Below the pieces are notes generated by a model, which searched no databases, was not told where the DNA came from, and saw nothing but the letters and a program-made list of their open reading frames with translations. Positions 26,169 through 34,762 of a stretch of 56,317 bases of DNA are shown piece by piece. Made by a program: the position numbers and the translations under genes. The stretch's first letter is position 1. The number at the start of each line of letters is the position of its first letter. The DNA is taken from assembly GCA_945870505.1 (NCBI GenBank), contig CAMBSN010000008.1, forward strand, positions 1 through 56,317. The letters are read 5' to 3'. This stretch comes from Candidatus Kuenenia stuttgartensis (lineage in GTDB: Bacteria; Planctomycetota; Planctomycetia; Pirellulales; UBA1268).

Positions 26169-26742
26169 CAGGATCACGGTCGAGGTGGAGTCGCACCCGC
26201 TGGTGGCCCGCGGCGTGGAGCGAGAGCAGCTCGACGGCGTCAAACCGGCACGAGACGACGGCGAATCGGCCGAGACCGGTGTCGTCGTCGGCTTCGGGCG
26301 CGGACGGCCCCGCAGGAAACGCGTCGAGGGCATCGCCGGGAGCAGCGGCCGTGGTGTAGATCGCCCGACTCATCGGCTGCGAGGCATTCCACGTCACGGC
26401 GGCGACTGTGTCGCCGTAGTGGATCACCGCCACCGCGGACACCCGCACCTGGACGCGCAGGGCCGGGTCGTACCAGTGGAGGGCCACCCGGGGTGAGGTG
26501 CGAAGCGCCCGCAGTTTCGGGCTGCGGATGTCAGAGTGAAAGCGGACCTCGCGGCGGAGCGGATCGACGTGGCGGAGGACGACCGTGCGTGCCTCTGGCT
26601 GCCCGTCGGTGCCGACGGTCGCCACCGTGAGCAGGTGGAGCCCGTGCTTCGCCGAGCCGACGGCGGCCGTGAATTCGCCCGCGAGCCAGGTCCAGGCGGT
26701 AGCGGCATTCATCGCGGCGAGGTCGGGCGCGGCGGGCTTCAC
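26143..26742 (-). CDS. Pyridoxamine 5'-phosphate oxidase-related flavoprotein (Alr4036-like)
   Basis: 199 residues from GTG 26742, chosen for the GGGGAAGC ribosome binding site 9 nt upstream; ATG 26712 has none. The split-barrel FMN-binding pattern is seen as QPEARTVVLRHVDPLRREVRFHSDIRSPKL and RALRTSPRVALHWYDPALRVQVRVSAVA. The group acts on or binds FMN; true PdxH residues at the C-terminus (R.....L.P) differ, so vitamin B6 oxidase activity is not assured. It starts 19 bp after trmL, likely in one operon. Confidence 0.82.
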   Translation of the reverse strand: MKPAAPDLAAMNAATAWTWLAGEFTAAVGSAKHGLHLLTVATVGTDGQPEARTVVLRHVDPLRREVRFHSDIRSPKLRALRTSPRVALHWYDPALRVQVRVSAVAVIHYGDTVAAVTWNASQPMSRAIYTTAAAPGDALDAFPAGPSAPEADDDTGLGRFAVVSCRFDAVELLSLHAAGHQRVRLHLDRDPVTWTVLAP

Positions 26743-26761
26743 GTTTCTGCTTCCCCGATGG

Positions 26762-27241
26762 TCAGGCAGTCCCATCCCACTGGCGGAGCGCCTCGTAGGC
26801 CACGATGGCGGCGCAGTTCGAGAGGTTGAGGCTCCGTACCTGCGGACGCGAGGGGATCGTGAGCAGCCGGTCGGGGTGGGCGCTGGTGATCTCCCGCGGC
26901 AGGCCCGCCGACTCCTTCCCAAACACGAGCACGTCGCCGGGCTGGTAGGAGACGGAGGTGTAGGTTCGCGTGGCCCGGGCCGAAAACATCCACATGCCGC
27001 CGGCCCCCGCCGCCGCCAACCGCTGCACGAGATCCGGCCAGGAGTCGGCCACCTCCCACTCGAGTTCGTCCCAGTAATCGAGGCCGGCCCGGCGGAGGTA
27101 GTAGTCGTCGATCTGGAAGCCAAGGGGGCGGACGAGCCACATCTTCGCGGCGATCGCCACGCAGGTGCGACCCACATTCCCGGCATTCGGGGGGATTTCG
27201 GGCTCGTGCAGAACCACGTGGAGACGGGGGGCGTATCGCAT
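26762..27241 (-). CDS. trmL: tRNA (cytidine/uridine-34-2'-O)-methyltransferase TrmL
   Basis: 159 residues, the family length. SPOUT methyltransferase motifs are visible: [19 protein letters not shown] (about 10-28, motif 1), [15 protein letters not shown] (motif 2, about 107-121) and [19 protein letters not shown] (motif 3, about 137-155), forming the trefoil-knot SAM site. The enzyme methylates the wobble nucleotide ribose of tRNA-Leu isoacceptors. It is divergent from ispG with 97 bp between starts and is followed by the PNPOx-like gene. Confidence 0.93.
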   Translation of the reverse strand: MRYAPRLHVVLHEPEIPPNAGNVGRTCVAIAAKMWLVRPLGFQIDDYYLRRAGLDYWDELEWEVADSWPDLVQRLAAAGAGGMWMFSARATRTYTSVSYQPGDVLVFGKESAGLPREITSAHPDRLLTIPSRPQVRSLNLSNCAAIVAYEALRQWDGTA

Positions 27242-27338
27242 GCGAGGTTCGCCGGCGGGGAGCCGTCTGCTATCGTTTCGGGTGTCCCGGGGCCAGAGTC
27301 GGCCTGCCGGCGGAATGATTGTGCCGCGAGGAGCGATC

Positions 27339-28478
27339 GTGGTCGAGTTGAAGCGAAACCCAACGCGGTCGGTGCGAATCGGGAGCATCACGATCGGGGC
27401 CGGGCACCCGATCGCCGCGCAGAGCATGACCGCCACCCACACCCAGGACGTGGCGGCCACCGTCGAACAGGCCAACGCCCTCCATGCCGCCGGCGCCGGC
27501 GTGGTGCGGATCGCCGTCGATTCCAAGAAAGACGCCGCGGCCCTGGAGGCGATTCGGGCCGGCACGCCCGCCAATCTCGCGATCGACCTTCAGGAAAACT
27601 ACCGCCTGGCCCTCGATGTCGCACCTCACGTCGACAAGCTCCGCTACAACCCCGGCCACCTCTATCACCATGAGCCGACGAAGCCCTGGCAGGAGAAGGT
27701 GAAGTTCATCGCGGGCGTGGCAGCCGACCACGACTGCGCCCTCCGCGTGGGCGTCAACTGCGGCAGTGTCGATCCAGCGAAGAAGGAACAGTTTGCGGAG
27801 CATGACTCGATCGGGCCGATGCTGGCCAGTGCCATGGAGCACTGCGAACTGCTCGATTCGCTCGGCTTCACCCGCTATGCCGTCTCGCTGAAGGACTCCG
27901 ATCCGCAGAAGGTGATCGAGGTGAACCGGCGGTTCGCCGAACTGCGGCCCGACGTGCCGCTCCACCTCGGCGTGACTGAGGCGGGTATGCCGCCTGACGG
28001 CATCATCAAAACGCGGATCGCCTTCGAGCAGCTGATTTCGCGGGGCATTGGCGACACCGTCCGCGTGTCGCTCACGGTGCCCAACTCCGACAAGCCGCAG
28101 GAGATCGCGGCCGCCAACGCCATCCTCGCCGACATCGCGGCGGGGCGGGTGCGGAGCGTGGTGGACTACGGGCTCGCGTCGCTCAACATCATCTCCTGCC
28201 CAAGCTGCTCGCGGGTGGAGAACGAGGCCTTCATCGAGCTCGCGAAGCACGTCAAGGAAATGACGACCTACGCCAAGGACCACGCGATCACGATCGCGGT
28301 GATGGGCTGCCGCGTGAACGGGCCGGGCGAAACCGACGATGCCGACCTGGGCCTCTGGTGCGGCCCGACGCACGTGAACCTCAAAAAGCGGAGCACCGAA
28401 CTCGGCGCCTTCGCCTACGACGCCATCCTCCCGCGGCTCCGCGAGGAACTCGACAAAATCATCGCGGAGCGTGCCTAG
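27339..28478 (+). CDS. ispG: 4-hydroxy-3-methylbut-2-en-1-yl diphosphate synthase IspG
   Basis: 379 residues from GTG 27339, which has GAGGAG just upstream and gives the standard N-terminus ([16 protein letters not shown], then [15 protein letters not shown]). The TIM-barrel half includes [10 protein letters not shown] and [10 protein letters not shown]. The C-terminal half carries the three [4Fe-4S] cysteines in [14 protein letters not shown] and [17 protein letters not shown]. It catalyses the penultimate step of the MEP isoprenoid pathway. Same-strand rimO, pgsA and a CPBP protease follow with 2, 3 and -4 bp spacing, so the four form an operon. Confidence 0.96.
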   Translation: MVELKRNPTRSVRIGSITIGAGHPIAAQSMTATHTQDVAATVEQANALHAAGAGVVRIAVDSKKDAAALEAIRAGTPANLAIDLQENYRLALDVAPHVDKLRYNPGHLYHHEPTKPWQEKVKFIAGVAADHDCALRVGVNCGSVDPAKKEQFAEHDSIGPMLASAMEHCELLDSLGFTRYAVSLKDSDPQKVIEVNRRFAELRPDVPLHLGVTEAGMPPDGIIKTRIAFEQLISRGIGDTVRVSLTVPNSDKPQEIAAANAILADIAAGRVRSVVDYGLASLNIISCPSCSRVENEAFIELAKHVKEMTTYAKDHAITIAVMGCRVNGPGETDDADLGLWCGPTHVNLKKRSTELGAFAYDAILPRLREELDKIIAERA

Positions 28479-28480
28479 CC

Positions 28481-29929
28481 ATGCACCGTCTGCCGATCAT
28501 TGATGCCGCCGAGGGTTCCTGTGGCGTCGCCGGGAGCACGCTGCCGGCGGTGCCGCCCGTCGATCCCGCCACCTGCCGCGGCACGTTTGCCATGGTCAGC
28601 CTCGGCTGCCCCAAAAACCTCGTCGATGGCGAGCGGATGCTCGGGCTACTCCGTGACGACGGCTGGCAGCTCGTGGCCGATCCGGCTGGGTCCGACCTCG
28701 TGATCGTCAACACCTGCGCGTTCATCGACGCCTCGCGGGCTGAGTCGTACTCCGCGATCAACGAGATGCTCGACCTCAAGAAGCAGGGCGGCACGCGGGG
28801 CGTGATCGTGTCGGGATGCCTTGCCGAACGACAGAAGGAGGGGCTGCTCCAGGAACTGCCCGGCCTCGACGCCGTCATCGGCGTGTTCTCGCGGGACGAG
28901 ATTGCGAAGACGGCAGAGCGGCTGATCGGCGGGCTTGGAGACCAGCGGAGCATCTTTCGGCCCGCGCCCGCGCGAGCCCTCGATGACTCCGGCCGCATGC
29001 GGGTCACTCCCCGGCACATGGCCTACCTCAAGATCTCCGAGGGCTGCGACCGCACCTGCACGTTCTGTGCGATCCCGAAGATGCGAGGCAAGCACGCCAC
29101 GAAGCCGATCGAGGAGGTGGTCCGCGAAGCCCGCGAACTCGCCGCCGACGGCGTGAAGGAACTCGTGGTCGTCGCCCAAGACACGACCTACTACGGAATG
29201 GACCTTTACGGCGAGCCGCGGCTGGTGGAACTGCTCGACGAGTTGGAGAAGGTCGAGGGGATCCAGTGGATCCGCCTGATGTATCTCTACCCGATCTTCT
29301 TCACCGACCGGCTGATCGAGAAGATCGCCGCGAGCCCGAAGATTCTGCCCTACCTCGACATGCCGTTGCAGCACGCCAGCGACGCGGTGCTGAAGCGGAT
29401 GCAGCGCCGCACGAACCGTGCGGCAACGGAGGAGTTGCTGGGCAAACTCCGCGAGCGGATTCCCGACCTCGTGCTGCGGACGACGTTCATCACCGGCTTT
29501 CCCGGCGAGACCCGCGGGCAGTTTCTGGAGATGGTCGACTTCGTCCGCCGCTGGCGGTTCGAGCGGGTGGGCGTGTTCACCTACTCGCTGGAGCCCGACA
29601 CGCCCGCCGCGAAACTCGACGGCCATCTCCCTGAGGAGGAAAAGGCCGCCCGCCGCGACGAACTGATGGCCATCCAGCAGGGAATCGCACACGATCACGC
29701 CCGGCGGCAGGTGGGGCGGGTGCTCGATGTGATCGTGGACGGGCCGAGTGGCGAGCGGGATGACGTCTGGCTGGCCCGCTCCACGTCCGATGCCCCTGAT
29801 ATCGACTGCGTGGTCTACCTCACGGCCCCCGGCAGCTCCCCGAAGCATCCGCTTACAGGCCAAATCCTGCCGGTGGAGGTCGTGGCCGCGAGCGGCTACG
29901 ACCTGGCGGCCGTGCCGGTGGAGACCTGA
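28481..29929 (+). CDS. rimO: Ribosomal protein S12 methylthiotransferase RimO
   Basis: 482 residues. The N-terminal UPF0004 domain has the three auxiliary cluster cysteines C43 (SLGCPKNLVDGE), C79 (NTCAFI) and C113 (SGCLAERQ). The radical SAM triad is C189, C193 and C196 (EGCDRTCTFCAIPKMRG). The C-terminal TRAM region follows after about 410. RimO adds a methylthio group to Asp of ribosomal protein S12. It is slightly longer than usual because of a 35-residue N-terminal extension. Starts 2 bp after ispG. Confidence 0.96.
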   Translation: MHRLPIIDAAEGSCGVAGSTLPAVPPVDPATCRGTFAMVSLGCPKNLVDGERMLGLLRDDGWQLVADPAGSDLVIVNTCAFIDASRAESYSAINEMLDLKKQGGTRGVIVSGCLAERQKEGLLQELPGLDAVIGVFSRDEIAKTAERLIGGLGDQRSIFRPAPARALDDSGRMRVTPRHMAYLKISEGCDRTCTFCAIPKMRGKHATKPIEEVVREARELAADGVKELVVVAQDTTYYGMDLYGEPRLVELLDELEKVEGIQWIRLMYLYPIFFTDRLIEKIAASPKILPYLDMPLQHASDAVLKRMQRRTNRAATEELLGKLRERIPDLVLRTTFITGFPGETRGQFLEMVDFVRRWRFERVGVFTYSLEPDTPAAKLDGHLPEEEKAARRDELMAIQQGIAHDHARRQVGRVLDVIVDGPSGERDDVWLARSTSDAPDIDCVVYLTAPGSSPKHPLTGQILPVEVVAASGYDLAAVPVET

Positions 29930-29932
29930 CGG

Positions 29933-30496
29933 ATGGCAAGCGACCGGGTTCTCACCGTGCCGAACCTGCTCTCGCTCGCCAGACTCGTGCTCGCAATCGT
30001 GTTCTTTGTGGCGGTGGAGCGTGGCCAGCCGGTGGCGGCGTTTTGGCTGTTCGCGATCGCCGCTTCGACCGACTGGGTCGATGGCTGGTATGCCCGGCGG
30101 TTCAACCAGGTGAGCCGCCTAGGGCGGATCTTCGATCCGCTCGTGGATAAGGTGATCGTCTGCGGAGCCTACGTGCTCCTCGCTGCCGCGGGGACGGCCA
30201 TCGCCCCGTGGATGGCCGTGGTCGTGACCGTCCGTGAACTCGTGGTCACCGCGATCCGGGCGGAAATGGAAAAGGCGGGGCGCGACTTCTCCGCGGCGCT
30301 CTCCGGGAAGCTGAAGATGGTGCTTCAATGCCTCGCGATCGGCCTCGTGCTCGCTGGCCTGGCGTGGCCGGGGCTCGACTCGGGCGGAGTCGGAATCGAT
30401 ACGCTGGCCCGCTGGGTGTCGTGGGCGGCGGTCATCGCCACGATCTGGTCGGGGATTGAGTATCTCATCGCCGCTCGCGTGCTGGTGCGGCGATGA
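29933..30496 (+). CDS. pgsA: CDP-diacylglycerol-glycerol-3-phosphate 3-phosphatidyltransferase
   Basis: 187 residues with several membrane segments. The CDP-alcohol phosphatidyltransferase motif D-x2-D-G-x2-A-R-x8-G-x3-D-x3-D is complete at about 43-66 (DWVDGWYARR, then LGRIFDPLVDK). NLLSLARL near the N-terminus is typical of PgsA. It makes phosphatidylglycerol phosphate in the cytoplasmic membrane. It follows rimO by 3 bp and overlaps the next gene by 4 bp (ATGA). Confidence 0.92.
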   Translation: MASDRVLTVPNLLSLARLVLAIVFFVAVERGQPVAAFWLFAIAASTDWVDGWYARRFNQVSRLGRIFDPLVDKVIVCGAYVLLAAAGTAIAPWMAVVVTVRELVVTAIRAEMEKAGRDFSAALSGKLKMVLQCLAIGLVLAGLAWPGLDSGGVGIDTLARWVSWAAVIATIWSGIEYLIAARVLVRR

Positions 30497-31323
30497 GCGA
30501 CGTGGCCGCTCCGGCGCTGCAGGACGCCTGGCCGCAAATGCTGGTGCTGACCGCGGCGCTGGCGGGCTTCATCTCGTCGGCCGCGTTCGTACGGCGGCGG
30601 CTCTCGCGGGGCGAGCCGCTCGTGGCGGAGCGGCCCCATTCACGCGTGCCGTGGGAGGCGAGCGACGTGGCCCTGGTGGTGGTGGTGTATCTGATGGGGG
30701 CGATGCTCATGGCGAGAGCGGCGCCCGAGCCGAGGCCGCTCGTCGATCGGCTCGTTGGCAACGTGGTGCTGTCGCTGGGAACGATGCTGGCCGCGATCGC
30801 CTGGCTGCGATTTCGGGGGGCCGACTGGCCGGCCCTGGGGTTTCCCGGTGGGCGGTTGCGGGATGACGTGGCGATCGCTGGCCGAGCGCTGGGATTGGTG
30901 GTGTTTCCGCTCCTGATGCTGGCGGCGGCCCTCAATGCCCTCATGCAGTACGAGCATCCGATCGTGGATTTCCTCGACTCCAACCACGGCCTTGCGGCGG
31001 CGGCACTCGTGGTGATCTCGGCGGTCTTCGTCGCCCCACTCACCGAGGAGTTTTTCTTCCGCGAGGTGCTTCAGGGCTGGCTCGAGAATCACTTCGCCGA
31101 TGAGGCGGGTGTGGCGGTGGCGCTGTCGGCGATCGCCTTCGCCTCGGCGCACGCCGGCCAGGGACTGGCCTTTTTGCCGCTGTTTCCTCTGGCGCTCGTG
31201 CTGGGGCTGATCGCCGAGCGGACCGGATCGATCTTTCCCAGTGTGCTGTTGCACGCGCTGTTCAACGCCGTGAGCGTGTTTCTCCTGCTCGCCCAGCCCG
31301 GGCGAGGGCCGGTGCCGGGCTGA
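30493..31323 (+). CDS. CPBP-family intramembrane glutamic endopeptidase
   Basis: 276 residues with about six to eight hydrophobic segments. The CPBP/Abi motif EE-x3-R is present as TEEFFFREVLQGWLE (about 183-197), followed by the FASAHAG His motif (about 217-223) and LLHALFNA (Asn/His, about 255-262). These residues form the glutamic protease site of the Rce1-like family. Substrate unknown. Last gene of the ispG-rimO-pgsA operon, translationally coupled to pgsA. Confidence 0.92.
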   Translation: MSDVAAPALQDAWPQMLVLTAALAGFISSAAFVRRRLSRGEPLVAERPHSRVPWEASDVALVVVVYLMGAMLMARAAPEPRPLVDRLVGNVVLSLGTMLAAIAWLRFRGADWPALGFPGGRLRDDVAIAGRALGLVVFPLLMLAAALNALMQYEHPIVDFLDSNHGLAAAALVVISAVFVAPLTEEFFFREVLQGWLENHFADEAGVAVALSAIAFASAHAGQGLAFLPLFPLALVLGLIAERTGSIFPSVLLHALFNAVSVFLLLAQPGRGPVPG

Positions 31324-31463
31324 CCCGCAACTGCCGCCGGGGGCTTGAATCAACGGCTTCCGGCCGCCAAACCGATCTGGCCCAAGGGAGCCAGCTTCGC
31401 GACACTACCTTCTGGCCCGGGAGGATCCGGGCCGACCACTGCCGCCGTCACGGAAGACGCACC

Positions 31464-32405
31464 GTGCCCCGCCGAACCTTCGCCACGCGCTGTCTTGACG
31501 GCCTCGTCTATGGGGCTGTGCGGGTGGCGATCTGCGTTGTCGAGGCACTCCCGAGGCCCCTGTGCGAACGCTGGGCACGCGGGCTCTCCGGGGTGTTGGC
31601 CAACCGGCTGCGAATCCGCCGCGCGGTGGTTCGCGACAATCTCCGCATGGCCTTCCCCGACATGACCCCCGAACGCCACCGGGAGCTGGCTCAGGCGATG
31701 TGGGAGCATCTCCTGCTGATGGTGGTCGAAATTGCCCACGCCAACCGGGTGATCCACAAGACCACCTGGCGAAAGCATCTTCGGATCCACGGCATGGAGG
31801 AGATCGTCCGCACACTCTGGCTCGATCGGCCCAAGGTGATTCTCTCGGGCCACTACGGCAACTTCGAGTTGGCAGCCTACCTCTTTGGCCTCTTCGGGCT
31901 ACGGATCTTCTCGGTCGCCCGCGAACTCGACAATCCGCTGCTCGACAGGTTCGTGACCAAGTTCCGTGAGTCGCGGGGCCAGCGGATCCTGCCCAAGAAG
32001 GGGAGCGCGCCCGACGTGGCACAGGTGCTCGACGAACATGGCGCCATCGGTCTGCTTGGCGATCAGGCCGCGGGCCCCCGGGGCTGCTGGATCGAGTTCT
32101 TCGGCCAGCCGGCGAGCGTTCACAAGGCGATTGGGGTGTTTTCGCTATCGGCGTCGGCTCCGGTGATGGTCTGCTCCGCGACCCGGCGGCACGGCCTCTT
32201 CGACTACGACCTCCGCGTCGAGGGGATCGCCGATCCCGCCGCGGGCGGGCCGGAGACGAGCGACCTGACGAGCCTCTCGCAGTGGTACACGTCGCTGTTG
32301 GAGGGGGCAGTCCGCCGTGAGCCCGCTCAATACTGGTGGGTGCACCGGCGATGGCGGGGCAAGCCAGGAAAGGCTAAAAAGGCGAAGCCGCGCCCCGCCG
32401 CCTGA
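31464..32405 (+). CDS. Lysophospholipid/lipid A acyltransferase (LpxL/HtrB-like)
   Basis: 313 residues from GTG 31464. The LpxL/HtrB catalytic motif H-x4-E is seen as SGHYGNFE (about 128-135), preceded by VVRDNLRMAFPDM and followed by LGDQAAGPRGCWIEFFGQPAS, the second conserved block. The C-terminus is Lys-rich (KPGKAKKAKPRP). The family transfers an acyl chain to lipid A precursors at the inner membrane face, consistent with a diderm planctomycete envelope. It stands 140 bp after the CPBP gene. Confidence 0.9.
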   Translation: MPRRTFATRCLDGLVYGAVRVAICVVEALPRPLCERWARGLSGVLANRLRIRRAVVRDNLRMAFPDMTPERHRELAQAMWEHLLLMVVEIAHANRVIHKTTWRKHLRIHGMEEIVRTLWLDRPKVILSGHYGNFELAAYLFGLFGLRIFSVARELDNPLLDRFVTKFRESRGQRILPKKGSAPDVAQVLDEHGAIGLLGDQAAGPRGCWIEFFGQPASVHKAIGVFSLSASAPVMVCSATRRHGLFDYDLRVEGIADPAAGGPETSDLTSLSQWYTSLLEGAVRREPAQYWWVHRRWRGKPGKAKKAKPRPAA

Positions 32406-32442
32406 CGGGCGGAGGCATTTCCCGCCTGAGTGAAGCCCTCCC

Positions 32443-32781
32443 ATGCCCGACTGGATCCCGATCGCCGAGGCGTCGGAGTGTCCGCCGGGCACGAGCATTG
32501 AGCGGGTCGCAGACGGACGAATGGTGGCGATTGCCAACGTGGATGGCACGCTGCACGCAATCGACGGGCTCTGTCCGCACCAGGGAGGCCCCCTCGGCAC
32601 GGGTGAACTCTGCGCCGCGGTGCTCACGTGCCCCTGGCACGGCTGGCAGTTCGACGTGACCACCGGGCGGCATCGGGTGTCGGCGACCGTGCGTCAGGCC
32701 GTGCACGACGTTCGCGAGCGCGAGGGGAGGATCGAGATTCGGTTCAACGGCGGTGTGGGCTCTGCGGAACCGACCCGATGA
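32443..32781 (+). CDS. Rieske [2Fe-2S] ferredoxin-like protein
   Basis: 112 residues. The Rieske cluster ligands are present as CPHQGG (C-x-H, about 44-49) and CPWHGW (C-x2-H, about 64-69). Small Rieske proteins of this type deliver electrons to oxygenases or resemble NirD. No oxygenase is next to it. The last 4 bp overlap the following GNAT gene, so the two are coupled. Confidence 0.92.
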   Translation: MPDWIPIAEASECPPGTSIERVADGRMVAIANVDGTLHAIDGLCPHQGGPLGTGELCAAVLTCPWHGWQFDVTTGRHRVSATVRQAVHDVREREGRIEIRFNGGVGSAEPTR

Positions 32782-33725
32782 CCGAGTACCGCTGCTTTCG
32801 CAATGACGATCCACCGCGACTCGCCGATGTCTGGCGGACAGCGGAACTAGGTCCCTCCGGATTCCAGCCGATGACGTCGGCCTGGCTCGAGGCCTGCGTC
32901 TTCTCGAAGCCCTACTTCGACCGCGCCGGCCTGCTGGTCGCAGTGGACGCGGATCGCGTCGTGGGCTTCGCGCACGCAGCCTTCGGCCCAAACGCGGAGC
33001 ACACGGCGATCGACGCTGCGATCGGCACCACCATGCTCGTTGTGGTGGTGCCCCACGAGCGGCACGACGCCATCGCCGACAGTCTGCTGTCCCGCTGCGA
33101 GGACTACCTCCTCCGTCGCGGCGCACAGACGATCATGGGCGGAGGCACGCCAGAACTCGGCGGCCTCTACCTCGGGCTCTACGGCGGATCCAACCTGCCT
33201 GGCATTCTCGATTCGACGCCGGCCATGCAGGCGGTGTTTCGTCGCGCGGGCTACCTGGAAGCCGAGCGGATCGCCGTCATGCGGCGGTCGCTGGCCGGGT
33301 TTCGGCCTCCGATGAGTCGTCAGCAGATGGCGCTGCGGCGGGCCACCACGCTTCGCGTGATCGACGAGCCGGCGCGACGGACCTGGTGGGAGGCAGCCAC
33401 CACCACGGGGATCGCGATGCGCCGGTACGAACTCCGCGACGAGGCTGAGGCGCTGCTCGGAAGCGCGACGTTTTGGGACATGCAGCCGCTCGCGACGGCC
33501 TGGGGCGTGCACGCCACCGGCCTGATGGGGGTGGATGTGGACGGCGGCCAGCGGCGGCAGGGATATGCCAAGTATCTGCTCGCGGAGGCGCTACACGACC
33601 TCGCTCAGGAGGGCGTGGCGCTGGCGGAGACGCACGTGTCGGAGGCCCACGAAGCGGCAATCAAGCTGTTCTTCGAGCTCGGCTTCGAGGCGACGGGGCA
33701 CGGCACCGTGTTTCGGCGTCCGTGA
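32778..33725 (+). CDS. GNAT-family acetyltransferase, two-domain
   Basis: 315 residues from ATG 32778, overlapping the Rieske gene by 4 bp. The N-terminal half (residues 1-160) has a GNAT-like outline with ADRVVGFAHAAFGP and VVPHERHDAIADSLLSRCED. The second half (about 200-315) carries the clearer acetyl-CoA site, VDGGQRRQGYAKYLLAEALH, then EAAIKLFFELGFEATG. This is a tandem GNAT with one probably degenerate half. Substrate unknown; the link to the Rieske protein is by overlap only. Confidence 0.82.
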   Translation: MTEYRCFRNDDPPRLADVWRTAELGPSGFQPMTSAWLEACVFSKPYFDRAGLLVAVDADRVVGFAHAAFGPNAEHTAIDAAIGTTMLVVVVPHERHDAIADSLLSRCEDYLLRRGAQTIMGGGTPELGGLYLGLYGGSNLPGILDSTPAMQAVFRRAGYLEAERIAVMRRSLAGFRPPMSRQQMALRRATTLRVIDEPARRTWWEAATTTGIAMRRYELRDEAEALLGSATFWDMQPLATAWGVHATGLMGVDVDGGQRRQGYAKYLLAEALHDLAQEGVALAETHVSEAHEAAIKLFFELGFEATGHGTVFRRP

Positions 33726-33760
33726 GGGTTTGCCGGGATCGCATGGGAACATGGAGGGCA

Positions 33761-33841
33761 CACAGGTTGAAAACCTGTGCTACGAGGCCAGTAGCGTAGG
33801 TTTTCAACCTGCGTTAGATCGACACAGGTTGACAACCTGTG
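33761..33841. repeat. Cluster of three palindromic repeat elements (REP/BIME-like)
   Basis: Three 19-bp imperfect palindromes: CACAGGTTGAAAACCTGTG at 33761-33779, CGTAGGTTTTCAACCTGCG at 33795-33813 in inverse orientation, and CACAGGTTGACAACCTGTG at 33823-33841. Copies 1 and 3 are both followed by CTACGAG. They fill the gap between two convergent genes (stops at 33725 and 33855), the usual site of REP-like elements. Confidence 0.88.
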
Positions 33842-33854
33842 CTACGAGAGGCCC

Positions 33855-34730
33855 TCAGCGCTCGAGCGTGACGCCGCCCAAGGCGGCGAGATGGCATTTT
33901 ACATCCGCGGCGGCATCGCCCGACTGCGACAGTTCGTGGCGAATTCGTGCCGAGAGCGGCCGGCATTGAGGGTCGCGGCGAACGTCGGCGAGGTAGTCCT
34001 GAAGAAGCGTACGGCGTTCGGGCGTGGTCCGGAGCAGCCAGTGCACCCAGCACCAGGCTTCGGCGTAGTGGTCCTGAGACATCTCGCCCGCTGCCGACAG
34101 CGCCTCGAGACGGTCGAGATCAGGTTGCCAGGTTCCCTCCAGCAGGCGACCGGCGAGATGAGCCACGTGGCCACGGTGCAGGCCGTTGTCGCTCCGCGGA
34201 GTCTCGAAGAACTCAGCGATCCCCTCGTCGAGCCACAAGGGCACCGCGGGTACGACGGCGTGAACGTAGCCGTGGGTTGTCTCGTGCCGAAGATCCTCAG
34301 CGATCCTGTCTTGCCACGCCGCGAACACGGAGAGCGTGGTGTCGGTCTCGACGAAAAACGCTCGCCGTGCCGGAAACGACGGAAACCGGCGGGCCACAAA
34401 GGCGTCGTAACGCTTGGTGTTTTCGAAAAGGTAGAGGTGGACGGGCTCGTCTGAGACCGGCAGTCCCAACTCCTGGCTCACGTCGATTCGCAGGCCGTCG
34501 AGTTCCCGCACGAGGCGATGCTGACCGGCAAGTGGAAAGTCGGCGTGGATCACCAACTGCCCGGCCGTCACCTCACTGCGGTCTGGAAGCCCGTCGCCGG
34601 CCGCGACCATGGAAGCGGCCATGGCGGGGACCGACGCCGAGAAGGGCACCGCTGCGAGGTGGGCGCACCCGCCGGCCGCCAGCAGCGCACCGCACGCCCA
34701 GACCGAGATGGATTCCACGCCTTTCGTCAT
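33855..34730 (-). CDS. Putative secreted lipoprotein metallopeptidase (HExxH, DUF1570-like)
   Basis: 291 residues from ATG 34730; a TTG at 34766 overlapping the preceding stop is an alternative. The N-terminus is a signal with a lipoprotein-like cysteine (VWACGALLAAGGC, about 10-22). The zinc-peptidase motif HETTH is at about 152-156 with a downstream LDEGIAEFFE (third ligand Glu region, about 170-180), the gluzincin arrangement. PVHLYLFENTKRYDAFVARR upstream fits peptidase MA-like proteins. It should act outside the cytoplasm. It lies directly behind the 284-residue gene at 34763, probably in the same transcript. Confidence 0.8.
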   Translation of the reverse strand: MTKGVESISVWACGALLAAGGCAHLAAVPFSASVPAMAASMVAAGDGLPDRSEVTAGQLVIHADFPLAGQHRLVRELDGLRIDVSQELGLPVSDEPVHLYLFENTKRYDAFVARRFPSFPARRAFFVETDTTLSVFAAWQDRIAEDLRHETTHGYVHAVVPAVPLWLDEGIAEFFETPRSDNGLHRGHVAHLAGRLLEGTWQPDLDRLEALSAAGEMSQDHYAEAWCWVHWLLRTTPERRTLLQDYLADVRRDPQCRPLSARIRHELSQSGDAAADVKCHLAALGGVTLER

Positions 34731-34762
34731 GCGTGACGTGTACGGAAGCCGAGAAGGCCGCG

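Noticed and set aside
26585-27673. 362-codon plus-strand frame across trmL and ispG
   Set aside because: Composition is shadow-like and it covers two conserved genes in other frames.
28646-29863. 405-codon minus-strand frame opposite rimO
   Set aside because: His/Arg/Leu-rich antisense shadow of the clearly conserved RimO frame.
33761-33841. CRISPR array or attachment site
   Set aside because: The elements are palindromic and alternate in orientation, which fits REP-like elements, not CRISPR repeats.
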